Shown here in pieces: positions 45,959 through 57,571 of a stretch of 64,000 nt of DNA. Source of the DNA: Linnemannia hyalina. Taxonomy: Eukaryota > Mortierellomycota > Mortierellomycetes > Mortierellales > Mortierellaceae. The position numbers were made by a program, and so were the translations under genes. Location of the stretch: assembly GCA_019671135.1 (NCBI GenBank), contig JAHRHY010000001.1, forward strand, positions 1,054,001-1,118,000, given 5' to 3'. Each line of letters opens with the position of its first letter. Positions within the stretch are counted from its first letter, which is position 1. Under the pieces are notes generated by a model that saw only the letters and a list, made by a program, of their open reading frames with translations, was not told the DNA's origin and did not search any database.

Positions 45959-48900
45959 ATGAGCAACTTAAACAACGCGACAGGAAACACTGCCGACTCC
46001 GTCGCGGCTGTTGTTGAACAGACAGACATGGCCAATACCACATCAGCTCCGTCTTCCATCACCACCACCGCCGCCACTACAAGCAACTTCAACAATGATG
46101 CCAGTAGCGGTGGCAGCCGTGACATATTTGCCAATGACGCGCTTCTCCTTGGTCTACATCCAACAACAGCAGCAACAACAACAGCAGCAGCATTGACACC
46201 GACGCCACCAACGGCAATACCTCTTCAGCTCACTTCGCTACCAACAGAAGCAATAGCACCCTCAACAGCAACATCTGTTTTGGCATCAACCCTTCCGACC
46301 GGGATCAGCGCCACTACCATCGACAACACCACCTTCGACCCAAACATCCTCGCTTCATTCGCCTCCGCAGTTCCATCAGGCTTTCCTACTGCTGTTCCTG
46401 CAACCATGCCGTCCATTGGGTTTCCACCAATGCCTCTTTCCGCCGCAACTTCGTCAGTTCCTCTTGGCAACGATGTTTCCTTCACCTCTATCCCTCCACA
46501 ACTACCCCAAGACGCTCTTCAAGCGTCGACTATCCTGCCTGGATCCTTTCTACCTGCCCAGCAGCAGCAACAACCGTTACCACCCACGTTCAATGTGTCC
46601 ATCCCGTTGACTGTGCCTTCTATCACCACGACAAACACCGCGTCACCTGTGCAACCACCGCCGGTACATCAGCAACAGCAACAGCAGTCGTCGCAAGTCG
46701 CCGCACTGTCCGCGTCTGCCAAATTCTTGCAAGAGCAATTGGACGCGCAAAAGGCCACTGTGGCTTCTAACACAGGTGGGGCGTCACCAGGCCAAAACAA
46801 GCAACCTCACTCCCAGCGCGCTGCGTTGGCCAAAAAACAGCAGCAGCAGCAGCAGGACAAGCCCCCACAACCACAACAGCCTCCACAGTCAACTCTCCCA
46901 ACGACACAGCAACAGCAACAGCAGCCAGGGTTAACGGATGAGCCGACCCCGCAAATTTCCACGGACCTACTGGCGATGGTCGCAGCAGGGACAGCCGTCC
47001 CTCCACCAGGCAGGCCACCCTTGTCGAGTTCCCAACAGCTGCAGCATGATCTTCAACAGCTCCAGCTTCACAGGGAGCGACAAGCGGCCGCAGAAGCAGA
47101 GGTAGCTGCCTCGACGAACGAAGTCGGTACCTCCGTCACGGCCCCCATAGCAGGCCTCGCTGTTCCCAATACTACAGCCAACACCAACACCAGTCTGGAC
47201 GCCAAACTGAATGCTTCACAGGTTCCAACGATCGATGCTCAGACTCGCGCCTTGAAGGCGCTTTTGAGCAAGGGTGACACTCTTATTCCAGGAACACAGA
47301 TCCAAATATCAGACGAAATGATCAACAAAGCACTGACGAGTCTTGGAGCATCTGGCGCGATTGCAGACCTTGCGGCGCTGAAAGGTATACTGCCTGACAT
47401 GGCTCACAGCATCGCTGAGAAACCCAACACAGGATCGACAGAGACCAGCATTACTCCACAAGGCGCCACAACCGCCACTACCGCCACTGCCGCCACTACC
47501 AACAATAACAGTGGCAAAGCGGATGCCACTGCAATGAGTGGCGGGGCAACACCTGCAGCCACCAGCGCACCACCCCAAATTTTCAAGGCGACATACTCTG
47601 GCGTGCCGGTCTTTGAGATGATCTGCAGAGGCGTCGCGGTCATGCGCCGTCGCTCGGATTCGTATCTGAACGCGACCCAGATCTTGAAAGTGGCCGAGTT
47701 TGACAAGCCTCAGAGGACGCGTATTCTGGAGAGAGAGGTGCAGAAAGGAGAGCATGAGAAGGTGCAAGGAGGATATGGAAAGTACCAAGGTATGTCTGTC
47801 TGTCTGATATGCAACTTCTCTTTACCGCGGCACATAATGTCTTTTGAACGGAGTGCTTGTTTATGTTACTAACACGCTTTTCTCGCTTAACACTTATGAT
47901 TGTAGGCACATGGGTACCGTATGAGCGTGGTGTTCAATTATGTCAGGAATACAACGTCATGGATGTTCTTCAGCCCTTGCTTGGATATGAAATACGTGCA
48001 AACAGTCCTCCTCTGGCGCCCAAGCACGTAACTGCAGCGACCAATCGACCTCGGAAACCCAAGGAGCCGCGTGTGCCAGGAGCCCCAAAAATCAAGAAAC
48101 CCAAAACTCCGCGAGCACCCAAGCATGGAGCGCAGGGGTCAGCAGCTGGTTCGCAACAGGATACACCTATGGCGATGGAAGGCGAGGTGGACGAGAACAC
48201 AAGTGCTTCCGAAATGGAGGACGAGGAAATGCCCAGTCGCGCAGGTATGTCTTTTACTGGTCACATTTGCTGCGATTCTTCTCAGAGTCTCAACCCTTGA
48301 CTTTGATGTCCTGACAACCCATTTCATCTACCAACTGCAATTGCTCACGCTGGCTTCTTTTTTTGACACCCCTACCTGTCTTTAGGCAGTGAAGCGAGTA
48401 TGGATGAGACGATGAGTATATTGTCAGCGCAGAGCAGATCACCAACGCCATCACCACTTCTTAGATCTCGAGGTGCGGATCATTCGTCGAGCGATATCTC
48501 AGACAACGACACCTATTCCCCAGGACGACGACGCCAACGATCCTCTGAGCGGTCTCCTCGATCACGAAAGAAGCAGAACAGTCGACCTGGAGATGAGCTC
48601 TTCATTGGCTACCATGGCGGACACGATAGACAGTCTTCCCAGCAGCAGTCTGGTTACCCTAGTCCAGGTGGACGGTCTCGGCGACGCGAACTTTTGGATC
48701 AGGACGTAGAGATGCGGTCACGAGATGAAGCGCATTCGCCCAGCCTTCGACATGCATCACCTAGCCGGCGTCGTGTAGGACAGAGCAGTTCACGCACCAA
48801 GGCACAAGGAGAGGAATCGTGGCAAGACAGCCAAACATCCAGGGTGACTGCTTCCGAATCGACACAGAGCCAGTACGCCGAAACACTCCTTGAATACTTT

Positions 48901-50754
48901 GTCACGGACCAGACGACCCTACCCTCGATCCTGACCCACCCTCCGCCTGATCTGGATTTCGACCTCATCATTGACGAGGAGGGACACACACCCCTGCATT
49001 GGGCAGTCGCCATGGCACGGATCAAGATTGTCAAGCTCCTTGTGCAACACGGCGCCGACATCTACAGAGTCAACAACCAGGGCCAAACAGCTCTCATGCG
49101 GTCAGTTTTGTTCGCCAACAACTTCGACATGAAGACGTTCGCCTCACTACTGGAGATTCTTCAAAAGACCATCTTTACGATCGACAAGAATGACCAGACT
49201 GTCTTCCACCACGTTGCAGCAACAGCGGGCATGCGCGGGAAGGTGCACGCGTCTCGGTACTATATGGAATGTCTCCTGGACAAACTGGCTCTTCACCCCT
49301 CTGAGTTGGCGTCGATCATCAATGTGCAGGATGTGGCAGGGGACACGGCGTTGATCATTGCGGCGAGGATTGGTAACAAGAAGGTCGTCCGATTGCTTTT
49401 GGAGGCTGGAGCGGACGCAAAGATTCGAAACAAGTCTGGTCGAAATGCGGATGAATTTTTGCAAGAGGCAGAGAATCAAGCTTCTGGTTCGTCCTCGACT
49501 CTGCTTCCTTCTCTGCAACCTTCACCGTCCACAACGGCTCACTCGCAGCAGCAGCAGCAACAACAACAACAGCAACAGCAACAACCTCATTCGTCTCAAG
49601 GAAGCCCCTACCCCTATCACCAAGCTCAGTTCGGTAACAACAGCACCAGCAGCAACAATAATAGCGCCGCCAACAGCAGCAGTGGTAACACTGCACACAG
49701 TCAACGCATGAGCCATACTATGGGTCAACAAGCCCACCACTTGCCTGGTACCATGCCCGTCTCTGCGTCGCCATCGACACCACGCGTGCACGGTCATTTG
49801 TCGCCCCACCCACAAGGCCATTCGACCCCGACGATGCGATCCGCCACACCCCCAGCACCAAGGCATGGCGGGTACACTCCGTCGATGGATCGGCCGACTA
49901 GCGCTGGTTTCCAAGAATATTCGTCGTCGTCGTCCTCATCGAGAAACCCCTTTCAACCCCAATCTGGACCATCCTTGCCCTCTGTTGGACAGTCGTTTGG
50001 TCATTCTCGACCAAGTCCCATCCACGATCCCTCGTCCTTATCTCGTGGAGGCAGTGGCGGTCAAGGCGGTCTCGCACCGATAGACGGAACGAGACCTGTA
50101 GAATTGGGACCTACAGCAAGCCTGTCGGGTAGCGGCAGCGGTCTGGGTGGTAGCGGCGGCGTACGAGCGTCACAAAGGATGATCCCTGCAGTGACCGAGC
50201 TGTTTGAGCACCTGACGCAGTCGTATGAGAAAGACTTGTATGAGAAAGAGCAAGACTTGTTGGATGCACGCAATCTGCTGCACAGTATCCAGTCGGAGGT
50301 GCAGGAGGGTCATCGTACGATGGACGAGCTCCGCAACAAGACGATGTACTTGGGTCAGGCAGAGGACCAGATCCGGACGCTGGAAGGTATGATTCGACAG
50401 GAGATTAATCTTCGGCAGCGGCTGAGGATTGAGGACCTGGTAACTCAGGAGGAAAACCGATTGAGGCGTGAGAGGGAAATGGAGAAGGAGCGGACCGGAC
50501 ATGGACCGGTGGACGGTGGACGTGTGTTGGCGATGGAAAGAGAGGCTATGGAGTTGAGGGTCAGTCTCTCGCAGATGCAGCAGTCGCGTAAAGAACAGGT
50601 GGAGCAGATTGTTCAGCTCAAGAGTCAGCAGGGCAAGAGGCGCCAAGAGTACAAGCGGCTGATTGCGCTGTGCTGTAATGTATCTATTGACGAGGTCGAT
50701 GGACTTTTAGGACCGTTGCTCAACACCCTCGGTAACGAAGACGGCGTCGCTTAG
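45959..50754 (+). CDS. APSES/ankyrin cell-cycle transcription factor (MBF/SBF-like)
   Basis: Predicted 1,512-aa protein. Three exons: 45959-47789, 47906-48244 and 48386-50754. The APSES (KilA-N) DNA-binding domain lies at about residues 541-641: [39 protein letters not shown], then [18 protein letters not shown] across intron 1. Lys/Pro-rich and Ser/Arg-rich linkers follow. Ankyrin repeats at about 922-1090 ([52 protein letters not shown]) and a C-terminal coiled coil (~1330-1490) that could pair with a Swi6-like partner complete the Swi4/Mbp1 layout. In those proteins the DNA-binding domain is N-terminal; here about 540 Thr/Ala/Gln-rich residues precede it. The frame extends 15 codons upstream of 45959 but without ATG. 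Role inferred: G1/S gene control in the nucleus. Confidence 0.92.
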
Positions 50755-50906
50755 GAGTGCGCTTCCTCTTGTAATAAATAGGGTCAACTTTGGTGGCTTT
50801 TTTTCTTGGTCATTTTGCCACTAAAAATCTGGGGTTTTTTTTGGTTGCTCTTTTGTTTCTTCCCATTCATTCCACGCGACCTTTTTCTTCACACAACACA
50901 CACACA

Positions 50907-51271
50907 ATGGACGAGGATGACTTTGACAGGAACAGCGAGGGGGACCGCGGCTACCGGAACAACAGCAACGAAAAGAGCCGGCGGCAGTTGGAGAAACGAC
51001 CAGCTCGTCGGGTCGAGGATGATTTCGACGACGATGAGTTGTTTGCAGAGATGCGGACAGATGCAGGAGACAAGGAGCGGCGCAGGACTCAGGCTCAGGG
51101 TCAAAGCAAGAAGCCGCATAAAGGAACTGGTGGTTCTGGAGCTGAAACGCGTCGTGCTCGAGTGGAGGAGGAGGATGATGATATGGACGAGGATGAAGAA
51201 GAGCGTGGGCCTACCTTCCGTCTTGTATGTCCAAAACATTGAGCTGTCGTGGGCTTTCGTTATCGCACTTC

Positions 51272-51305
<34 letters not shown>

Positions 51306-51871
51306 GACGTTTTATGCCAAGGAGCAGAGTAACAACTACCAAAACAACTGGTGAGAACAGGATGTTGACGCGCCTCTACTTTCGATCTACGTTTGTTTGC
51401 GATTACTCATAGGAAACGTTGCATGGCGTCTTTAAGGATGTCTGGACAGATCCAGCGACACGAGGTAAAAAAAAACGAACGATAAGACAAGGTTGTAAGC
51501 AAGCCGATGAAAATGAAAGGTGCTATGCATCTCTTTTCATATTCGCAATTATCTCTTGTATCCTCATCCAACAACTATCGAGAGACGACAAGATGGGAAA
51601 AGAGGATGGGAGGTTTGTTGATACCAGCCATGTTTCCCTTTTTTAATCTTTTTGTTTGGCTTCTCCCTTTTTTTACCGCGAGAATGTAATAGTGCAGAGA
51701 GACGCATTGGAGATGTCGGGCGAGTTTTTGAGGCTGTTTACGATCGAGGCGTTGCATCGAACGGCAGCGTATCAGCGGGAACAGGAGGATGAGGAGCTGA
51801 AGGATGTTGAGACGTTGGTTGAGCTTGATTCATTAGAAGCTATCGCCCCTCAGCTTGTCATGGATTTCTAG
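50907..51871 (+). CDS. MHF2: CENP-X / MHF2 histone-fold protein
   Basis: Predicted 182-aa protein. Three exons: 50907-51224, 51413-51464 and 51693-51871. The C-terminal ~76 residues are a histone fold: ETLHGVFKDVWTDPATR, then ALEMSGEFLRLFTIEALHRT and a closing helix ending LEAIAPQLVMDF. This matches CENP-X/MHF2, which pairs with CENP-S/MHF1 at kinetochores and with the FANCM/Mph1 helicase at stalled forks. The family is normally about 80 residues; here a 106-residue, highly charged acidic/basic N-terminal extension comes first, encoded by exon 1. The ATG at 50907 is the first in good context, after a CACACA leader. Only 152 bp separate it from the APSES gene stop. Intron 1 holds a 32-nt T tract. 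Confidence 0.88.
51273..51304. repeat. poly-T (32 nt) in MHF2 intron 1
   Basis: Uninterrupted T32 beginning 48 bases after the 5' splice site of intron 51225-51412. Confidence 0.92.
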
Positions 51872-52669
51872 AGCAGAGAGGCTGCTATATAGAATGAGGA
51901 TGGGATGATGTAACATGTCTCCCTTTCTTTTGCTGCCCAGCCCTCTTTCACGGCTACGACAATGAATGGCTTTTTTCAGGAAGACAACGATTGTGACGCG
52001 CGACAAGAAGTGATGTGGGGAAGGGGGAAATGAAGGGTAGGAGGAGGAGGAGACATATCTCGTCAGCCGTGAATGTGGAGGTCTGTGTGGTTCCACCGAC
52101 TGAGGGTCATTGAGGCAGGGGAGAAGGGGGGGGGGGGGGGAATGGAGGGAGAAGAAGGGCAACATGCAACAACCCCCAACAACACCACCATCCGAGGCCA
52201 AAAAGGACACCGATATTGACACAAGTCAACATGCAAAGCAAACAAGCAAACAAGCAAACAAGTGAGCAGGCCAACAAGCAACCCTGTGCACACAGATACA
52301 CATTGAGATACATACTGCAGCAAAAAAAATAAAAAATCCCAACCGTCCCTTCTTGTTCATGCTGCTTGTTTGTCATACTTACAACCCTGGTTGTTGTTGT
52401 TTGTGGGGGTGAACCAACATTGTTATGTCATGACAAACAGGAAACGCCAAGGCTGTTAACACCGGTAAAAAAAAAGAAAACGTGGGCGCAACCTTTTTCC
52501 ATTTTCACTTCCCTTCCGTCCTCTTCCTCCTCCTCTTCCTCTCCTCCTCTTCCTCCTCTTCCACCTTCTCTACCCATCACACACCCCCAACATACCTCAC
52601 CCCACCTCACTCTCCCATTCATCCCTTCCCCTTTTCCCCTTCAATAACCCCATCACTACATACACACAC
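51872..52669. other. intergenic, low complexity
   Basis: No gene is seen. It contains a G13-14 run near 52127-52140, an AAGCAAAC tandem repeat at about 52235-52262 and a C/T-rich leader (52500-52660) before the next gene. Confidence 0.5.
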
Positions 52670-55209
52670 ATGCCGATGGGAAGACGACTCTCGCTACTCT
52701 GTTGCCCATGCTTGCCTCGCAAGCAGCGGGACAATCTCTCCTCAAGGTCCCTCTACCCCGACCAGGACTCGTCCGGCCACGACGACTACAGCGACGAAGA
52801 CGACTATTATCCCTCCCATGCACGACTCGAATCCCTCGCCCCTTCTTCTTCCTCTTCATCACAACCCTACAGCAACAACAATAGCCCCTGGCCGTCCGGT
52901 CTCTCTAACGGTCGCTTTTCGAAACAGTCTTCTCGTGGTAGTCACCAACGGAAACCTAATCCGTTCAGGACTCCCTACCACGACGATAATGACGAGGAAG
53001 GTGATGGTAGAGAGGCGGGCGATGGTGCCAGTAATGGTGGCGGTAGTGGAGGAGGAGTAATTAGGGACAAGGGTGTAGGGATTACGAGCTTTGCACCCTA
53101 TCGAGATGATAGCGGCAGCGACAATGGTGGGAGTGGTTCGGGTGCAGAGGCAGAGGGCGAGGAAAGGGAGGATCGTCGTTTAAGGAGAGAGCTAAGGATG
53201 GGTGGCAGTGGCGAACCGAAGGATGAGAGCACTAGCAATGATCATGGTCATGGCGGGAGCGCCCTTCAGAACCCGACGAGAGTTCACGCCAAGATGGATG
53301 TTTCGCCTTACAGGATCTTTGACTCGTCGTCGTCAACAACGACGACAACGACACGCGTGCGGTCGGCACGTCCTCCCAGGAACCCACAAGGGAAGATGCG
53401 GTGGCATGACGGGGATATCAGCAGCGATAATGAGGACGGGGAAGTCGATGCGGAAGAGGTTATCGATGTCGATGCACTCATCGCTGAACAGGTATGTGGT
53501 GTTCTCCCTTTTTCGTGCAATAGTTCTCTTTCAACTTCACTGCCCTCTTGCTTCCATTTCCTTTCACTCCTCCTTCCTCGCTCTCTTGGCAGATCCATTG
53601 ATGCAAACCGCATTTGTCATTACATACAGGCACACTTTCTGTTGCCAAGATATTTCGGCTAGAGCTCTTTCATTTCTTCCCTCCTTCCTTTCCCCACTCG
53701 CTTGGCATGTGGTTCCATTTAGCGGTCTGTAGGGGTTGTGGTACACAGTTACTTGCATATGTGATGGTAACACGCTCCTTCTATTGCCTGTCATCTTTTC
53801 AAATTCATTAGGAGCGGATCACACGCGAACTGGCGGCTCAAGAGGAAGCATTGCGTCGGGAGGAGGAGGCTGCGATCTTGTCCAAGAGACTTGCAGCTAT
53901 CCGAGCAGCCGAGAAGCGTGGATTGCTTCGGTTTGAAGGCGATCGACTTGTGATTCCTAATAGCGATAGCAACAACAACATGACGAGTACCATCACCAAG
54001 AGCAAGAGCATTACTATTCCATCTCAGAGTCGGACAGTTCAGGAGCATGACGGCGAAGGAAAGCAGCAACGACTTGCGAGGGAGAGGACGACATCTTCGG
54101 GGGCATCTTCGTTTGTTGGAGGGGTTGATGCGTTTAATCAGGAGCTCAAGATGATGGATCTGGATATGAGCGCGTCCCGGAGCACCGAGAAGACTGCTGC
54201 TCGACCATCCACAATCACCACCACTACCTCAACATCCACTTCGAGATCAACCTCGACCTCAACGTCTACGAATACTGGTCCTAGTCTGCGCGGAGCCGTC
54301 TCTACAGGAGTTTCGACATCTATGTCCACCAGCACTAACTCAACACCGACGGTGGCCATCAACCCTCGGGAGGTGTTCAACAACATTACGTCGTTCTTGA
54401 AGAAGGTCGACGGTGTCATTGCTGGGGAGAGTGATTCTTCGGACGAGGCAACGATTTCGGATCAGGAGCAGGTTCTTGGCAAGGGCCGTGCCAAACTTGC
54501 ACGGGGACCGCAGGAGAGTCGTGTTCATGGACCAGAGGAGACAGGAGCGTTGAAATCCAAGGTGGTGGTTGCGGGAACTGTTGAGGCACCTACTGTTCAG
54601 AGAGCAGCGACACCGGTTCCATTCGATGCGGCTAATCAGGGGGAGGATGACGACAACAATGAGCAGCCTTACCCAGAAGACCCCTTCAACACTCAGACCA
54701 GCGATCCTCTCGACGACAACAACAACAGCAGGAGTAGACGTGATCCCCATGCATCCAAGGAACGCATCACTCCTGATTCGCCTGGCGCCGAGAAAAAGGA
54801 GACGGCGGGCGAGACCAAACATAAAGCCGCAGCATTACCAGAACCAGCATCGCCGGTTTCTCCAGTGTCACCTATTTACGGACACCTGTCAGAATCAGTT
54901 GCCGCGGTGGTGCCCGAGCGTGTCTTTAGCACCTTCACGTCGCTCTTCAATTCAGGATCGAGCTTCATGGGTCTGTGGGGCACAGGTGGCGTTGGTGCTG
55001 GAGGTGCTGGTGACGACGATGATGATGGTAGAGGCACCAATGGAGGCGTCGCAGCGGACGGTCGCCGGTTATCGGACCTGAAGTATGGCGATCCCAAGAA
55101 GCATCGATTCAACTACCAGGATCATCATAATACTTTGGCTACTGGAGCATCTACTGCCAAGCGTGTTGACGACGACGACAATAGCAGTATTGACGACTAT
55201 GACTTTTAA
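52670..55209 (+). CDS. unknown low-complexity protein with N-terminal Cys cluster
   Basis: Predicted 739-aa protein from two exons, 52670-53491 and 53812-55209, joined in phase 0. No family is recognised. The N-terminus is MPMGRRLSLLCCPCLPRKQR: cysteines at 11, 12 and 14 between basic and hydrophobic residues, a pattern typical of palmitoylated membrane-anchored proteins. A Ser/Asp/Gly-rich region follows, then DVSPYRIFDSS, an acidic stretch (SSDNEDGEVDAEEVIDVDAL) that runs across the splice into a charged helix (ERITRELAAQEEALRREEEA, ILSKRLAAIRAAEKRG). Later come Ser/Thr repeats, a hydrophobic segment around VVPERVFSTFTSLFNSGSS and a C-terminal LKYGDPKKHRFNYQDHHN. The helical block and C-terminal motif look conserved rather than random. 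Peripheral membrane scaffold is a guess. Confidence 0.8.
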
Positions 55210-55891
55210 ACCTATACCTACTTTTTTACATACTTTTTATACCTCCTCCTCCTTTGGCATTCAATAATAATTATTTTTATCAATGACATGATAAATTTGC
55301 TCCGCAAAAGTCTCAATCGTGCTTCGTAGGTATTTGTGTACTGCACAATGAATGCGCTCGTCTTTGTGCTCGCTTAATGGTATTTTCTTCTCGTTGGAGA
55401 AGTAAATTATGCACGATGCATAAGATTTTTCCGTCTTGAGAAGTGGGCCAGAGGAACGACTTTGTGCAACCATGGGTCATAGAGTTTTGCTTTTTGTCTG
55501 TCTGCTGACCTAGAGAGGTCAAGAGACAAAATCTCCCGTACGTTTTCTCTTTGACGGGATCTCCTTCCTTCTCGCCCTCTTTCTCTTTCCCACCCTCCCG
55601 CGATAGAAAGCAGGTTGATGGTTTCTCCCCTCGTTTTCTCCTTTTGCCATGGGGATCCAAGATATCTTCCGTGATGTTCAAAAAAAAGAGTGCAGGCGCC
55701 AAGATATTTGTAGAAAAAAAAATCGTATTATTCTATATCATGAAAAAAAAACTGCCTTTGTGTTGATTCCTTCGCGTGTTGTTGGTGCTTTTTTTTTGCT
55801 GTCCTGTCCTGCATTTTGATATATTGTGTGCTGTTCATTCGCCAATTGCTATTCGGACTAACATTGTTGCTTTGTTAGTTTGTTGATCCCA
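55210..55891. other. convergent 3' region
   Basis: This lies between the stops of the unknown protein (+) and LAMTOR2 (-). No gene is seen. Antisense frames of up to 129 codons mirror T/C-rich sequence and show no motif. Confidence 0.5.
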
Positions 55892-56921
55892 CTAGTATCC
55901 AGCGACTCGACTGAGGGGCTCTTCCAGATGCCTCGTCAAGGCTTCAGATTTGGCCTTGAGGATCCCCAATTCGACGTCGTCCCGGGCGACCAGGCAAAGG
56001 ATCATTGTGCTAACAATCGTGATCGCCACCTTTCCTTCCTATATAAGTTTTGATAGATGTTTGGTAAACACATGTCCATTAGAAAAAGGCAGCAGACAGG
56101 ATGACAGACATCATAGCGGCAAAAAAAAAAAAGAAAGGTGAGAGCACCTTTTTTTTTTTTTGTCGTTGTTGTTGCTTATTTCCTCTCTCACTTTATCTTT
56201 TTGGAGGATCTCGTTCTTTTCGTTGCTGTCGTATGTACGTTTCTGTCTACTTTTCCTATCTCGTTCAAGTCCGTGGGTGGTGATATCCCATCCTTGTCTC
56301 TCCTATCTTTATCCCATGCCCAAAGTCCTGGATGTAACCCTGTCATGCTCTCGCATGTCCTGTCTCCTAGCTTGTCCTGTCTCCTACCATGTCCTGCTGA
56401 CTACCTTGCAGTCCTGTCCTATGTCTTGCCCAGTCCCTTTGCTCTGTTTCAATTCCCACTTATTGCTTTCCTGTCACTACTACCACCCCGTCCTCGTCGT
56501 TACTATTCTTCTTTACCTCACATTCGAGCATAAGGAAAGATAATGGTCCGACTTCTGGCTTGCAATGCTTTGAGTAAATAGTCCAGATGTTCGAGGCGAT
56601 GGCTCCATAGATGCGTGCGTCCCGATCCGACTGTGCTGCAAATGCCAACAACGATCCTTCTGGGTTCAGTAATCTATTGTGTATAAGCCAAAACAAAAAA
56701 AAAAAAAAAAAAAAGCTTAGACAATGTCAGTGTTTTTGTGAGATGGTTCCCCTCCCCCCTTTTTCTTTTTAGAGTGATGTTCTGGCATGGACGACATTTC
56801 GTTATGGGGGGGGGGGGGGGGGTCGGGGTGGAAGAAAGTGGGAGGTTTTTTACATTGTGGCCTTGACGCCGCCTGTGGTTGCTTGTTGCAGAACTTGTGA
56901 GATAAGTTTTGGCTTGAGCAT
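55892..56921 (-). CDS. LAMTOR2: Ragulator subunit LAMTOR2 (roadblock/LC7)
   Basis: Predicted 123-aa roadblock-fold protein. Three exons: 56921-56854, 56673-56517 and 56038-55892. It begins MLKPKLISQVLQQATTGGVK, continues LLNPEGSLLAFAAQSDRDAR and GAIASNIWTIYSKH, and ends GILKAKSEALTRHLEEPLSR. The order, spacing and length (about 125) match metazoan LAMTOR2/p14, which with LAMTOR3 forms the core of Ragulator, the lysosomal/vacuolar anchor for Rag GTPases in TORC1 signalling. Yeasts have a more divergent Ego3. The exons are small and the C-terminal one is under 50 codons, so the gene is easy to miss. Intron 1 contains a G17 run, and intron 2 is 478 nt. Confidence 0.9.
56806..56822. repeat. G17 homopolymer in LAMTOR2 intron 1
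   Basis: A 17-base G run on the plus strand (C on the mRNA strand) within intron 56674-56853. Confidence 0.9.
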
Positions 56922-56999
56922 CTTTTTTTGTCTGCTCTTTGTTTTGGGTGTGTGGGCTTGTGGGGGTGTTCGGGTATAGGTCGTAAGCTTTGGTTTGTC

Positions 57000-57002
<3 letters not shown>

Positions 57003-57038
<36 letters not shown>
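57003..57038. repeat. (TG)18 microsatellite upstream of LAMTOR2
   Basis: 36-nt TG repeat 82 bp upstream of the LAMTOR2 start codon. Confidence 0.95.
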
Positions 57039-57042
<4 letters not shown>

Positions 57043-57183
57043 AGAAGTAGGCGTGGAGAAAAGAATGACGAAGAGAGACGTTGGAAAAAAAAGGCTCAGA
57101 AATTGGGCGAGCCAGATGCCTGCCCCGAGTCACATGATGCACGCGTTTCGTAGTCCTAGACCCACTTTCACGCCCTCCCTCTT

Positions 57184-57199
57184 CCCCCCCCCCCCCCCC
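57184..57199. repeat. poly-C tract (~16 nt)
   Basis: Homopolymer C run in the LAMTOR2 upstream region, about 265 bp from the start codon. Confidence 0.85.
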
Positions 57200-57571
57200 A
57201 CTCGCGACTTCCTTACCTCCTGTTCGTTCTTTCTCAATTGTGTTTGTGAAAGATGGGCATGGCTGGTCAGATTAACTGGTATCCGGAGAAAGTGGCACAG
57301 CTGCAGTTGAGACTCAGAGTTGCTGAGGCCGACTCTTGGCTTAAGCGTCGATGAGTACTTGGTTCGCTTGCCACAAAATAACACCCTGAAAAGAAGAAAT
57401 GAATTAAGAACCGGGTGAGCTTCCTTGTATTGTTCAGGGTCGCCGATGACAATAGGCAATAAACATTCTGTAAGTTAAGACAGCCCAGGGCAAGTCGTGT
57501 GGGTTAATGCGATTGGCAGACGTGTTGACTGAACGAATATTGGCAGCGAGCGCTAAGTTCGGCTGATAGGA

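Noticed and set aside
52232..52262. AAGCAAAC repeats considered as a CRISPR-like or origin array
   Set aside because: Short, directly adjacent units without spacers; simple tandem repeat only.
55313..55702. 129-codon minus frame between two convergent genes
   Set aside because: Charged low-complexity sequence complementary to T/C tracts; no motif, no partner exon.
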